Positions 9,740-19,007 are shown, counted from the stretch's first letter. The stretch is DNA of 64,000 bases from Pontibacter litorisediminis (GCF_029360645.1 NZ_JARDUA010000004.1:310001-374000), one strand, 5' to 3'. Program-made: numbers and translations. The notes: generated from the letters alone by a model not told the origin.

Positions 9740-10570
9740 ATGGAACCAGTAAAAGGAACACTGATAGCGCTGGGTGGTGGCGATGACGATGGCCTGATTA
9801 AGCTTATCCGCTCCGAAATTTGTGCCATCACCTCGCACATTGAAGTAATTGCGAGCGCCACGCCTGAAGCTTCTAACGCTGTGAAGTCTGGCAATGCCTA
9901 CAAAGAGGCCTTTGAGGAGCTAGGTTGCGCCAATGCCTACTTCATGCGCATCGATGAAGAGAACCCTGCCGATACGCCTGAGTACCTGGAGCGCATCAGT
10001 AGGGCAGACGTGGTGTTCTTTACCGGCGGTGATCAGGTTCGTTTAGCCAACTTTCTGAACGGTACCGAGCTGTTGCGCCTGATGCGCCAACGCTACCAAA
10101 CCGACAACATCATTATCTCCGGCACCAGCGCCGGGGCTGCCATCATGTCCAACCGCATGATTTACGACGGCTACGGGCATTATTCGCTCATCAAAGGCGA
10201 GATGAAAACCACCCAGGGCTGCTCGTTCATCAAGAAAGTATACATCGACACACACTTTGCAGAACGCGGACGCTTCGGCAGGCTGGCGCATGCCGTGGCG
10301 CACGACCCGGAATACGTCGGCATTGGGTTAAGTGAGGAAACGGGCATCATTATTAAAAACGGGGACCAGGTGGAAGTTTTTGGGCCGGGCGTGGTCACCG
10401 TGATTGATGCCAGTGAGATCCGTTTCTCCAATACCCGCGAGGTAGAAGAGAATGAGCCTATTGCCGTAGAGAACCTGAAGATGCACTTGCTCGTGCACGG
10501 TTACCGCTACTGCCTCCGGGAACACCTCTTCCAGTCGGTGCCGCAGGAGCCAAGCCAAGCGGTGGTATAA
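9740..10570 (+). CDS. cphB: Cyanophycinase (peptidase family S51)
   Basis: A 276-residue cytoplasmic serine peptidase that cuts the storage polymer cyanophycin (multi-L-arginyl-poly-L-aspartate) into beta-Asp-Arg dipeptides. The N-terminus carries the LIALGGGDDDG loop, and FFTGGDQVRL precedes the nucleophile elbow ISGTSAGAAIMS with Ser at 130. The oxyanion region and later VYIDTHFAERGRFGRL contain the conserved Gln/His/Arg residues of S51 enzymes, and VGIGLSEETGIII follows. Length fits the family. No cyanophycin synthetase (cphA) or isoaspartyl dipeptidase gene lies nearby, so either those are elsewhere or the enzyme acts on scavenged polymer. Confidence 0.9.
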   Translation: MEPVKGTLIALGGGDDDGLIKLIRSEICAITSHIEVIASATPEASNAVKSGNAYKEAFEELGCANAYFMRIDEENPADTPEYLERISRADVVFFTGGDQVRLANFLNGTELLRLMRQRYQTDNIIISGTSAGAAIMSNRMIYDGYGHYSLIKGEMKTTQGCSFIKKVYIDTHFAERGRFGRLAHAVAHDPEYVGIGLSEETGIIIKNGDQVEVFGPGVVTVIDASEIRFSNTREVEENEPIAVENLKMHLLVHGYRYCLREHLFQSVPQEPSQAVV

Positions 10571-10745
10571 CGTGGCAAGACTAACCAGCAGGCTTCTGGC
10601 TGAGGGCCGGCACTAACAGTAAAGTCTCTGACGCCACTGGCCCGCAAACCCATGTGTAGCCCCATCAGGAGCGGGAACGCCATACAACAAGTGTGGGTTA
10701 GCTTTAACTCCTCCACTCCCAGCCTCTCTAACGCCTAAACTCCAT

Positions 10746-11642
10746 TCACTTCCTGTTCTCCTGCTGCAGTTCCATGTTAATGGCTACACCGGCTTTGGCG
10801 CCTTCGGCGGCAGCCACTACCACCATTTGCATGTCGCGGGCGGCATCTCCGGCTACGAAGAGGCCAGGAATGTTGGAGTGTTGCAGCCTTCTGGTCTTGA
10901 TAACGCCATCGCTCGTGAACTCGCAGCCCAGCTGCTCGCCAAGGTCTGATTGCTGCTCTGTGCCAAGGGAGAAGAACATAGCCTGTTGCGGGCGCTTCTC
11001 TCCATTAGCCAGCACAATGTATTGCAGCATACCGTCTTCGCCCTCCAGCCGGTCGATTTTCTCCCGTTCAACTTTAACCTCATTGCGTTTTAGCAGTTCC
11101 ACATCCTCCTGCCGCAGGCCATCAATGCCGTCAGTATAAAGGGTAACGTCTGCGCTCCAGTTCTTCATGGCCAGCGCCTGCCCCACTCCGTGGTGCTCGG
11201 CTCCGCCGTACACGGCAATCGCTTTGTCGCGGCTTTCCCAGCCATCGCAGTAAGGGCAGTGGTGAATGCTTTTGCCGTACATCTCCTCCACTCCTTCCAG
11301 CTCGGGCAAGGTGTCCTTCAGGCCGGTGGCCAGCAGTAGTTTGCGCGAGCGGTATACTTTGCCTTCCACATCGTTTACCACAAACTCGCCCTTGGTATAG
11401 GTGGCACTCTCCACCGCCTTGTCGATCAACTCTACTTCATACTTTGCCAGCTCGGCACGGCCCTTCTGTATAAACTCGCGTGGGTTCATGCCATCGCTCG
11501 TCAAGAAGCCGTTCATGTTGTTTGCCCAGCGGTTGCGGGGCTTGCCGCTGTCAAAAACAACTACTTTACGGCGCGAGCGGCCCAGTAGCATGGCGGCATT
11601 CAGGCCTGCAGGCCCTCCGCCAATAATTATCACATCGTACAT
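10746..11642 (-). CDS. NAD(P)/FAD-dependent oxidoreductase, thioredoxin-reductase-like
   Basis: A 298-residue flavoprotein of the thioredoxin reductase superfamily. An FAD-binding GGGPAGLNAAMLLGRSRR is at residues 8-25. The redox pair is Cys-Pro-Tyr-Cys in HHCPYCDGWESRDK near residue 135. A second nucleotide-binding glycine loop (VYGGAEHHGVGQA) follows, then a C-terminal GLFVAGDAARD motif contacting FAD. The CPYCDGWE form differs from the CATC of classical TrxB and marks a separate subfamily common in Bacteroidota and Gram-positives, whose electron acceptor is uncertain. There is no thioredoxin gene next to it. Confidence 0.88.
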   Translation of the reverse strand: MYDVIIIGGGPAGLNAAMLLGRSRRKVVVFDSGKPRNRWANNMNGFLTSDGMNPREFIQKGRAELAKYEVELIDKAVESATYTKGEFVVNDVEGKVYRSRKLLLATGLKDTLPELEGVEEMYGKSIHHCPYCDGWESRDKAIAVYGGAEHHGVGQALAMKNWSADVTLYTDGIDGLRQEDVELLKRNEVKVEREKIDRLEGEDGMLQYIVLANGEKRPQQAMFFSLGTEQQSDLGEQLGCEFTSDGVIKTRRLQHSNIPGLFVAGDAARDMQMVVVAAAEGAKAGVAINMELQQENRK

Positions 11643-11923
11643 CTCGTTCGCTTTCAGTTCAGGAGTTTTTTAACGCAAGGCAGCCAAATAAGATAGCGCT
11701 TAAGAAAGGATAATCTTATACTTTACCGCTGAGCCACTTGCATGGGCGCATACGTGTGCTCCCATGTTCATGTGATGACATGCAACATGGCCAATGCGCG
11801 GCCATTACAGGTTAGCAGCTCCCGCTGCAACAGGGGAAAACCGCCCTAACAGGCTGCTCAGACAGATAACGAAATCGTTTGCACTAGTTTTTCGACCCAT
11901 CCGGAAAAATATTTGAAAAAGTA

Positions 11924-11953
11924 TTGTGAGGCGGTGGAATAAGCATATATTTG
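11924..11953 (+). promoter_or_regulatory. Bacteroidota sigma-70 type promoter for the fadL-GDSL operon
   Basis: TTG at 11924-11926 is followed by exactly 19 bases and TATATTTG at 11946-11953, a full match to the TTG-N19-TAnnTTTG consensus. Transcription would start near 11960, leaving a leader of about 35 bases before the ATG at 11995. The rest of 11643-11923 shows no gene. Confidence 0.8.
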
Positions 11954-11994
11954 TTTAGAGCAATTATCACCCTACAATAAATAAATTAGACTTT

Positions 11995-13224
11995 ATGAAA
12001 AGCAGAATTCTAGCCCTACTTGGTGGCACGCTTCTCTCTGCGTCGGCTATGGCTGGGGGGTATCAGGTAAACCTGGCCAGCCAACGACAGATAGGTATGG
12101 GCCACACCGGTACTGGCCTCCAGACGGGTACGTCCAGCATCTTCTTTAACCCGGGAGCCATGAGCCACATGCGCGAAAACGGGGTGACAATAGGAGCCAG
12201 TGCCCTTTTCTCTAAAATTGCTTATTCAGCTCCAGAGAGCAATGAGGTTACTGCCAGAACCGATAACCCTGTGGGTACCCCTTTCCAGGTTTACGCCGTG
12301 TACAAGATTAACGACAAACTGGCTGCCGGACTGGGCGTGTACACGCCTTTTGGCAGCACAGCCAAGTGGGGTCAGGAATGGAGCGGCCGCTTTGGACTGG
12401 AAGAGCTGTCGCTTTCAGCTATCTACTTCCAGCCTACCTTAAGCTACGCTATCACAGACAAGATTGGCATTGGCGCCGGTCTTACTTATGTTAAAGGCAA
12501 AGTAAACCTGCAACGTGGTATTCCAGTGCAGGATGAGGCGGGTAACTATGGCCGTGCTGAGCTCGATGGTGACGGAACAAGCGTTGGGTACAACTTAGGT
12601 CTCTACTTTAAACCATCCGAAAAGCTGTCTTTGGGCATTAACTACCGCTCTCAGGTAGACGTGGATGTGGAAGAAGGCGATGCTACCTTTACTGTGGCTT
12701 CATCGCTTAAGTCACGCTTCCCGGATACAAAGTTTGCGGCTTCGCTGCCACTGCCGGCCACCCTGTCTCTTGGTATTGGCTTTATGCCAACAGAGGCCCT
12801 GACTATTGCCGTAGACGTGAACCGCGTGGAGTGGAGCGCCTACAAGAGCCTGCGCTTTGACTACCAGGATGCAGTGAACGGCAGCAACTTTACAGAGAAT
12901 GCTCGCAACTACGAGGATGCCTACATATACCGTATCGGCGCAGAGTATAAAGCTACAGACGCTCTTGCTTTACGTGCCGGTGCCTATTACGACAGCTCTC
13001 CTGTACAGGACGGCTACCTGACGCCAGAGACTCCAGATTCAGATGCACGTGGCTTATCTGTAGGTTTAGGTTACAGTGTTTCTGATAACATCAAACTGGA
13101 CGCATCTTTCTTGTACATCAATAAAAAAGAGCGTACCGATGCCTCTGATAAATCAGGTGGCATTGGCGGTACTTATAAGGCGGTGGCATATATCCCTGGT
13201 CTTGCTTTAACTTATAATTTCTAG
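11995..13224 (+). CDS. OmpP1/FadL family outer-membrane transporter
   Basis: A 409-residue beta-barrel protein with signal peptide (MKSRILALLGGTLLSASAMAGG). It shows FadL hallmarks: the mature N-terminal hatch segment GYQVNLASQRQIGMGHTGTG, TSSIFFNPGAM (the NPA-type motif), and paired barrel strands such as YFQPTLSYAITDKIGIGAGLTYVKG, ending in the aromatic YIPGLALTYNF typical of barrel C-termini. Family members carry long-chain fatty acids or other hydrophobic compounds across the outer membrane. The downstream GDSL lipoprotein starts 12 bases after the stop, suggesting a coupled lipid hydrolysis and import pair. Confidence 0.92.
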   Translation: MKSRILALLGGTLLSASAMAGGYQVNLASQRQIGMGHTGTGLQTGTSSIFFNPGAMSHMRENGVTIGASALFSKIAYSAPESNEVTARTDNPVGTPFQVYAVYKINDKLAAGLGVYTPFGSTAKWGQEWSGRFGLEELSLSAIYFQPTLSYAITDKIGIGAGLTYVKGKVNLQRGIPVQDEAGNYGRAELDGDGTSVGYNLGLYFKPSEKLSLGINYRSQVDVDVEEGDATFTVASSLKSRFPDTKFAASLPLPATLSLGIGFMPTEALTIAVDVNRVEWSAYKSLRFDYQDAVNGSNFTENARNYEDAYIYRIGAEYKATDALALRAGAYYDSSPVQDGYLTPETPDSDARGLSVGLGYSVSDNIKLDASFLYINKKERTDASDKSGGIGGTYKAVAYIPGLALTYNF

Positions 13225-13236
13225 TTCTAGACGAGT

Positions 13237-14679
13237 ATGAAAAACTTAATTTATAAAACCGGTGCGCTGGCCTTTCTTGCCACTGCGCTACTTACTAGCT
13301 GCGAGCCTGAGATTGACACACCTTCGTCAAGCGCGGGCACGGCGGACTTTAGTTCTTATGTTGCTGTGGGCAATTCTCTTAGCGCCGGATATGCCGATAA
13401 CGGCTTAACACTTCCGGGGCAACAGGCCTCTCTGCCTGCCATTCTGGCCCGCCAGTTTGAAAAAGTTGGCGGCGGCGAGTTTGAGCAGCCGCTCTTCCCT
13501 GAAGATAAGCCGAACGGCTCCGGCTATCTAAAACTAGCGGGCTTTACGCCACAAGGCCAGCCAATTACACAGCCAGTTACAAGTGATTTGGCAGTGCGTG
13601 GGCAAAACGAGGCTGGTGCCCCTCTCTATACCAAGTATACTGACAACGTCAACAACCTGGCTATCCCTGGCATCAAAACCGCTGACATCAAAACAGTGGG
13701 GTACGGCAGCACGCAAGGCAACTCATACTTTGAGCGTTTGACAGACAACCCTGGCCAAACTTACCTGCAGTATGTGCAGGCACAGGCGCAGGCGGCTAAC
13801 CATACGTTCTTTAGTGTATGGATGGCAGAGAACGATGTGCTGGGGTATGCTACCTCCGGTGGCGCCTTCGAGACTGATAACAGATATAAGATTACGCCAG
13901 TTGCTGATTTTGATGCCAATTTCGATGAGCTGCTGGACGTGCTTACCGCCGACAACCAGAAAGGCGTTTTGATAACGGTGCCGGATGTTACCTCTGTTCC
14001 CTTCTTCACAACCCTGGGCCCGTCTATCAAACAGGTGCTGGATACAAATGGTATCCCGGGTATGGTGGCGCTTACAGGCTCAGGCAGAGACCGTACGCAA
14101 ATTGCCGCCGCGCAGATCGGTGCTGCCGAGAATGGGGTCTATTTCCCACTTACAGCTTCTGCGTATGCAGGCCTTATCGGCCAGCGGACGGGCAAATACT
14201 GGAGAGACCTAGCAAGGCAGTTAAGCCCGAGTCAAAGCGAGGTGGTGGTGAACCTGACGCTAACGAATATCCTGGCTAACTATGCTATCGACACGACTGC
14301 CATGTTTGGCCTGTCAATGGGCAACCCGCTGCCAAGTGCGCTTGTGCTGGACTTAACGGAGCAGGCTAAGATCAAAGCGGCAACAGAAGCATACAACCAG
14401 ATCATCAAGGCGCAGGCTACAGCGCGTGACTTGGCTTTGTTCGACGCGAACGCATACTTTAAGTCTATAAGAGGAGGCTTTGCCGTTAACAACGTGGGTT
14501 ATTCTCCTGCCTTCATTACCGGTAACCTGTTTTCACTGGACGGCATTCACCCAACACCGAGGGGCTACGCCGTTGTAGCTAACGAGGTAATCGACGCGAT
14601 TAATGCAAAGTATAATGCCAACGTGCCAAAGACTGATATCTCACAGTACGACGCCGTACTTTTCCCAGGCCGACAGTAA
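13237..14679 (+). CDS. SGNH/GDSL-family hydrolase lipoprotein
   Basis: A 480-residue lipoprotein with signal and lipobox LLTSC (Cys about 22). It starts the catalytic fold with FSSYVAVGNSLSAGYADNGL, a GDSL-like block I in which Asp is replaced by Asn (GNSLSAG) and the Ser nucleophile is kept. WMAENDVLGYAT corresponds to the GxND block III, and block V is SLDGIHPTPRGYAVVANEV with the Asp-His pair. A lipolytic or acyl-ester hydrolase on the cell surface or in the periplasm is likely. It is translationally close to the fadL gene, so released fatty acids could be the transported substrate (inference). Confidence 0.88.
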   Translation: MKNLIYKTGALAFLATALLTSCEPEIDTPSSSAGTADFSSYVAVGNSLSAGYADNGLTLPGQQASLPAILARQFEKVGGGEFEQPLFPEDKPNGSGYLKLAGFTPQGQPITQPVTSDLAVRGQNEAGAPLYTKYTDNVNNLAIPGIKTADIKTVGYGSTQGNSYFERLTDNPGQTYLQYVQAQAQAANHTFFSVWMAENDVLGYATSGGAFETDNRYKITPVADFDANFDELLDVLTADNQKGVLITVPDVTSVPFFTTLGPSIKQVLDTNGIPGMVALTGSGRDRTQIAAAQIGAAENGVYFPLTASAYAGLIGQRTGKYWRDLARQLSPSQSEVVVNLTLTNILANYAIDTTAMFGLSMGNPLPSALVLDLTEQAKIKAATEAYNQIIKAQATARDLALFDANAYFKSIRGGFAVNNVGYSPAFITGNLFSLDGIHPTPRGYAVVANEVIDAINAKYNANVPKTDISQYDAVLFPGRQ

Positions 14680-14704
14680 CAGGCTAGCGAAAGTATAAGC
14701 CAAC

Positions 14705-14735
14705 AAAAAAGCACCTCCGCAAGAGGTGCTTTTTT
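14705..14735 (+). terminator. Intrinsic terminator after the fadL-GDSL operon
   Basis: A 13-bp perfect stem (AAAAAAGCACCTC with its complement) encloses a CGCAA loop and runs into a T-tract. It begins 25 bases after the lipoprotein stop codon. Confidence 0.9.
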
Positions 14736-14844
14736 GCTTATGTCTGAATCTCTAGATTAGAGGCTGCCCCAGGAATTTGCTACGACCTCACAGTGCCTTC
14801 CAGGCGTGTGAATGTTTTGCCGGCAGCCCTGGTACGGTAAGCGC

Positions 14845-14880
14845 AGACGCTCACAGGTTTTAAAAACACTGTGAGCGTCT
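14845..14880 (-). terminator. Stem-loop downstream of polA
   Basis: A perfect 12-bp stem (14845-14856 with 14869-14880) has a 12-base loop and lies 12 bases past the polA stop. There is no clear T-run after it in the polA direction, so it could be a weak terminator or a 3'-end stabiliser. Confidence 0.5.
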
Positions 14881-14891
14881 TTAGTTGAGCC

Positions 14892-17738
14892 TTAATGCGC
14901 TTCCAGCCAGTTGTCGCCTACGCCCAAGCCTACCTCCATGGGCACGCTCAGTGGCAGGGCATTAGTCATCAGTTCCACAATCTTTGGCGTGATGATCTCT
15001 ATCTCCTCTTTTGGCGCGTCGAACAGCAGTTCGTCGTGCACCTGAAGGATCATGCGGGTCTGCAGCTTTTCCTGGCGCAGGTAGTCATGTATGTTAATCA
15101 TCGCGATCTTGATGATGTCGGCGGCCGTTCCCTGGATAGGGGCGTTGATGGCGTTGCGCTCGGCAAAGGCACGAATGGTTTGGTTACGCGAGTTAATGTC
15201 GCGCAGGTAGCGGCGGCGGCCCAGCAGCGTTTCGGCATATTCCAGCTCGCGGGCCTTTTCGATGGTGGTGTCCATATACTCCTTCACCGCCGGAAACTCC
15301 TGAAAGTAAGCTTCGATGATGTCGGCAGCCTCGCGGCGCGGTATGCCCAGGCGCTCCGCCAGACCAAAGGCCGAAATGCCGTAGATGATACCGAAGTTCA
15401 CCGTCTTGGCCTTGCGGCGCATCTCGCTGTCCACCTGCTCCAGTGGCACATGAAACACCTTGCTGGCCGTGGAGGCGTGAATGTCTAGCCCGTTCTTAAA
15501 GGCTTCCTTCATGGTTGGGTCACCGCTGAAATCAGCCATGATGCGCAGCTCTATCTGCGAGTAGTCGGCAGAGATGATCTGGTGCTTTTTATCGCGGGCC
15601 ACAAAAGCCTTCCGGATCTCACGCCCACGCTCCGTCCGGATCGGGATGTTCTGCAGGTTGGGGTTGGTTGAGCTGAGGCGACCGGTAGCGGTAACAGCTT
15701 GGTTAAAGGAAGTATGCACGCGGCTGTCCAGCTCGCACACCAGCTGCGGCAGCGCATCAATGTAAGTTGATTTCAACTTCGTGAGCTGGCGGTGGTCAAG
15801 TATAAGCCGCACGATCTCGTGCTCCGGCGCCAGCTTGATCAGGATCTCCTCGCCGGTGGCGTACTGGCCAGTCTTGGTTTTCTTTATTTTGGCTTTGCCG
15901 TGCAGCTCCAGCTTATCGAACAGGATCTCGCCGAGTTGTTTTGGTGAGCCGATGTTAAACTGCTCGCCGGCAATTTCGAAAATACGCTTCTCGATGTTGA
16001 TGATCTCGCTCTCCAGCTGCGTAGAAAAGTCAGCCAGGGCGTCGGTGTCGATGCTGATGCCTTCTTTCTCGACATCGGCCAGCACTTGCACCAGCGGGTT
16101 CTCGATGTCGCGGAACAGCTTCATCAACCCCTGCTCCTGCAGCAGCGGCTCAAAGTATAACTTCAGGCGCAGCGTGATGTCGGCATCCTCGCAGGCATAG
16201 TCCTTCACCTCCTCCGGCTCCAGGTCGGCCATGGTTTTCTGGTTCTTGCCTTTCGGCCCGATCAGGTCGGTGATAGGAACCGGGCTGTAGTTAAGGTAGG
16301 TTTCAGCCAGCACGTCCATGTTGTGGCGCATTTCAGGCTCCAGCAGGTAGTGTGCCAGCATGGTGTCGAACAGCGGGCCCTGCACCTCTACATTATACTT
16401 CTTCAGCACCAGAATGTCATACTTGATGTTCTGGCCCACTTTGGCAATGTTCGGATTCTCCAGCACCGGCCGGAACTCGTCTAGTATACGTTGCGCCTCC
16501 TTTACATCATTATGCGGCAAGGGCACATAATAGGCCTCGCCGGGGCGGTAGCAGAATGACATGCCCACCAGCCGCGCCGTAATCGGGTCTATGCCTGTCG
16601 TCTCGGTATCCCAGGAAATCTCATCCTGCTTTAACAGGTACTGTAGCAGGCTCTGGCGCAGCTCTGGAGTGTTGATGAGGTGGTAGTCCTGCAGCGTGCT
16701 TTTTATACTTTGCATGGTGGCCGGTACCGCGTCTTCGGCTACCTCGGCCTCTGCCGCAGCGGCAGGGGCACCAAAAAGCGAGGTCTGGTTGGCGGCCACG
16801 GCTTTGCCTCTTCGGCCAGCCTTGGCGGCAGGCGCGGCGGCGGCCGTCTCGCCCAGGCTCTTGCCCAGCACGCGCTGCGTCAGCTGCCGGAACTCCAGTT
16901 CGGTGAACAGCTCTGCCACGCGCTCCTCGTTGGGGCCGTCGTAATGCAGGCCTTCCTCGCTGAACTCCACCGGCACATCGCAGTGGATGGTAGCGAGCTC
17001 TTTCGACATCAGCCCCTGGTCAGCGAATTTCTCCACGTTCTCTTTCTGCTTGCCCTTCAGTTGGTCGGTGTTGGCGAGCAGGTTCTCCACGGAGCCGAAG
17101 CGCTGGATCAGCGACTTGGCAGTTTTCTCACCAATGCCCGGTATGCCCGGAATGTTGTCCACGGCATCGCCCTGCAGACCAAGGATATCGATCACCTGCT
17201 CTACGCGCTCCACCTCCCACTTCTCCAGCACCTTCTGCACGTCCCATACTTCGATGGCGTTGCCCATAAAGGCGGGCTTGTAGAGGAAGATGTGGTCTGT
17301 CACCAACTGGCAGTAATCCTTGTCCGGCGTCATCATGTACACGTCAAAGCCTGCTTTCTCTGCCTTCTGCGCCATGGTGCCGATGATGTCGTCGGCCTCA
17401 TAGCCGTCCATGATCAGCACCGGGATGTTAAAGGCCTCCACGATCTTCTTGCAATATGGTATGGCGATGGAGATATCCTCCGGCTGTGCCTGGCGGTTGG
17501 CTTTGTAGTCGGCAAAGTTGTCGTGGCGGAAGGTTTTGGCTGCCGAGTCGAAGGCGACGCCGATGTGCGTGGGCTGCTCCTTCTGCAGTACCTCTACCAG
17601 GGTGTTGGTAAAGCCAAGGGCCGCGCCGGTGTTCATGCCTTTAGAGTTGATGCGCGGGTTCTTGCTGAAGGCAAAGTGCGCGCGGTAGATCAATGCCAGG
17701 GCATCTAGCAGGAAAAGTTTCTTTCGTGGTTCGCTCAT
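14892..17738 (-). CDS. polA: DNA polymerase I
   Basis: A complete 948-residue Pol I. Residues 1 to about 290 are the 5'-nuclease (FLLDALALIYRAHFAF, GYEADDIIGTMA, DNIPGIPGIGEKTA). A low-complexity Ala-rich linker (about 300-340) follows. The 3'-5' exonuclease domain retains its acidic residues (WDTETTGID, IKYDILVLKKY, YACEDADIT), so proofreading is probably intact, unlike in Taq-type enzymes. The polymerase domain has motif A DYSQIELRIMA, the O helix RRKAKTVNFGIIYG and motif C QVHDELLFDA. It acts in Okazaki-fragment maturation and excision repair. It is transcribed alone. Confidence 0.97.
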   Translation of the reverse strand: MSEPRKKLFLLDALALIYRAHFAFSKNPRINSKGMNTGAALGFTNTLVEVLQKEQPTHIGVAFDSAAKTFRHDNFADYKANRQAQPEDISIAIPYCKKIVEAFNIPVLIMDGYEADDIIGTMAQKAEKAGFDVYMMTPDKDYCQLVTDHIFLYKPAFMGNAIEVWDVQKVLEKWEVERVEQVIDILGLQGDAVDNIPGIPGIGEKTAKSLIQRFGSVENLLANTDQLKGKQKENVEKFADQGLMSKELATIHCDVPVEFSEEGLHYDGPNEERVAELFTELEFRQLTQRVLGKSLGETAAAAPAAKAGRRGKAVAANQTSLFGAPAAAAEAEVAEDAVPATMQSIKSTLQDYHLINTPELRQSLLQYLLKQDEISWDTETTGIDPITARLVGMSFCYRPGEAYYVPLPHNDVKEAQRILDEFRPVLENPNIAKVGQNIKYDILVLKKYNVEVQGPLFDTMLAHYLLEPEMRHNMDVLAETYLNYSPVPITDLIGPKGKNQKTMADLEPEEVKDYACEDADITLRLKLYFEPLLQEQGLMKLFRDIENPLVQVLADVEKEGISIDTDALADFSTQLESEIINIEKRIFEIAGEQFNIGSPKQLGEILFDKLELHGKAKIKKTKTGQYATGEEILIKLAPEHEIVRLILDHRQLTKLKSTYIDALPQLVCELDSRVHTSFNQAVTATGRLSSTNPNLQNIPIRTERGREIRKAFVARDKKHQIISADYSQIELRIMADFSGDPTMKEAFKNGLDIHASTASKVFHVPLEQVDSEMRRKAKTVNFGIIYGISAFGLAERLGIPRREAADIIEAYFQEFPAVKEYMDTTIEKARELEYAETLLGRRRYLRDINSRNQTIRAFAERNAINAPIQGTAADIIKIAMINIHDYLRQEKLQTRMILQVHDELLFDAPKEEIEIITPKIVELMTNALPLSVPMEVGLGVGDNWLEAH

Positions 17739-18039
17739 GGGGCTAATTTAGTCAATTTCGGGGTAATGCGCGGCAAGGCACCTGCACCAGCCCCGCGATT
17801 TATACTTTAACCGCAGCAACCGGGTTTAACTAGCCTGCCGCTGCCCCTGTTACGATACAGCCTGCGGGTGCTTTTCCTCATACTGTAGAAAATAGCAACA
17901 AATAAGCAAGTTTGAGTGAGAAAATATTTTTGCTATTTTATTGTTGATAATCAATGGTTTACCAGGTTTTTGGCTTTTTGGCACAGTTATCTCATATGGG
18001 AGTGCCAGAACAGAACAAAATTATAAACGGAACTAAACC
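17739..18039. other. Divergent intergenic region between polA and small secreted genes
   Basis: No gene is seen. The right half is AT-rich with a TATTTTTG element at 17925-17932 that fits TAnnTTTG but lacks a correctly spaced TTG. It presumably contains the promoters for both directions. Confidence 0.4.
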
Positions 18040-18441
18040 ATGAAAAAAGTAACTGTACTAGCGTTTGCCTTCGCGGCATTCGGACTTATATCAACTGAAG
18101 CAACAGCACAAACTCAAAATAACGCATCTACACAGCAACCGCCGCAGTCGGAGCAGGTGCAGCAGCAAGGGCAGCAAGATGCCAACAAGCAGCAAATAAC
18201 GGAAGACGAATTGCCAGAAGGGGTAAAGCAGGCACTGCAGAACGAAGCCCTGAAAGAGTGGCAGGTGAGCGAAGTATACAAGGTAGCCCCTGAGGCGGCA
18301 GCCGGTGCTGAGGCCAAAGCCACCTATGAGATTTTCTTTACTAATGCTGAGCAGAAGAAAGCCGTTGCCCGTTTCGATGAGACTGGCAAGCCAGTAGCCA
18401 ACGCTGCTTCAGCAGAGGCCACAGGCGAGGTAAAGGAATAA
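18040..18441 (+). CDS. Small secreted protein, tandem paralogue 1 (possibly PepSY-like)
   Basis: A 133-residue protein with signal peptide (MKKVTVLAFAFAAFGLISTEATAQ), a Gln-rich linker (about 25-55), and a compact domain beginning ITEDELPEGVKQALQN. The rest (WQVSEVYKVAPEAAAGAEAKATYEIFFTNAEQKKAVARFDETGKPV) has the layout of PepSY-like periplasmic domains: a helix with LP..VK.A, then strands ending in FDE.GK. Its neighbour at 18489 has the same plan. It is likely periplasmic; the function is not known, though PepSY-like domains often modulate proteases or partner proteins. Confidence 0.65.
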   Translation: MKKVTVLAFAFAAFGLISTEATAQTQNNASTQQPPQSEQVQQQGQQDANKQQITEDELPEGVKQALQNEALKEWQVSEVYKVAPEAAAGAEAKATYEIFFTNAEQKKAVARFDETGKPVANAASAEATGEVKE

Positions 18442-18488
18442 GCAGTTCACCTATTCATTCAAGAACTCCATTTTAGAGATAAGATATC

Positions 18489-18821
18489 ATGAAAAAGTTT
18501 AGCATTTTAGCAGTAGCGCTTGCCTTTGCCGGCTTTTCAGCCCAGGCGCAGGAGGTAGCGAACGAAAATGCCCAGCAGCCTGTACAGCAGGAGCAGGCAC
18601 AAGGTAACAAGCAGAAAGTAACTCCTGAGGAGCTACCGGATGCAGTGAAGCAGGCCATCGTTACAAGCGATGATTATCAAGGCTGGACCATGGGCGAGGC
18701 TTACAAGCTGCAGGGTGCCGAAGACGGAGCACCTGCTACCTATGAGGTACAGTTTATCAACGGTGAAGAGCAGCCGGTAGTGGTGCGCTTTGATGAGAAC
18801 GGCAAGAAAATAGAAAGCTAG
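18489..18821 (+). CDS. Small secreted protein, tandem paralogue 2 (possibly PepSY-like)
   Basis: A 110-residue exported protein (signal MKKFSILAVALAFAGFSAQAQ). It shares with the preceding gene the Gln-rich linker, VTPEELPDAVKQAIV, W-M-GEAYKLQGAED, ATYEVQFINGEEQPVVVRFDENGKKIES. Identity is confined to structural positions, which indicates an old tandem duplication. The gene lies 47 bases downstream of the first and is followed by a terminator, so the two form an operon. Both have AT-poor codon use like their neighbours. Confidence 0.65.
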   Translation: MKKFSILAVALAFAGFSAQAQEVANENAQQPVQQEQAQGNKQKVTPEELPDAVKQAIVTSDDYQGWTMGEAYKLQGAEDGAPATYEVQFINGEEQPVVVRFDENGKKIES

Positions 18822-18846
18822 CCACCGGCACCTTAAATATAAACTA

Positions 18847-18882
18847 CAGAACAGCCCCTGTTGCACAACAGGGGCTGTTCTG
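18847..18882 (+). terminator. Intrinsic terminator after the paired secreted genes
   Basis: A 17-base palindromic arm (CAGAACAGCCCCTGTTG and its complement) forms a long stem with a minimal loop, followed by TTTT. It starts about 25 bases after the stop. Confidence 0.85.
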
Positions 18883-19007
18883 TTTTAAAGCCTCCGAAAA
18901 AGAAGTTATATTGGCGGAATAGCGGCCGGGTAGAACATAAAGCAGGTAAAAATCGTTACTTAGTAGCTTCCTGCATTCACCCGGCAGGTAAACACGGAGA
19001 TCCCACT

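Noticed and set aside
9490..9894. 134-codon minus-strand frame over the cyanophycinase 5' end
   Set aside because: It overlaps the intact cyanophycinase start and has a shadow-like composition. No signal or domain is visible.
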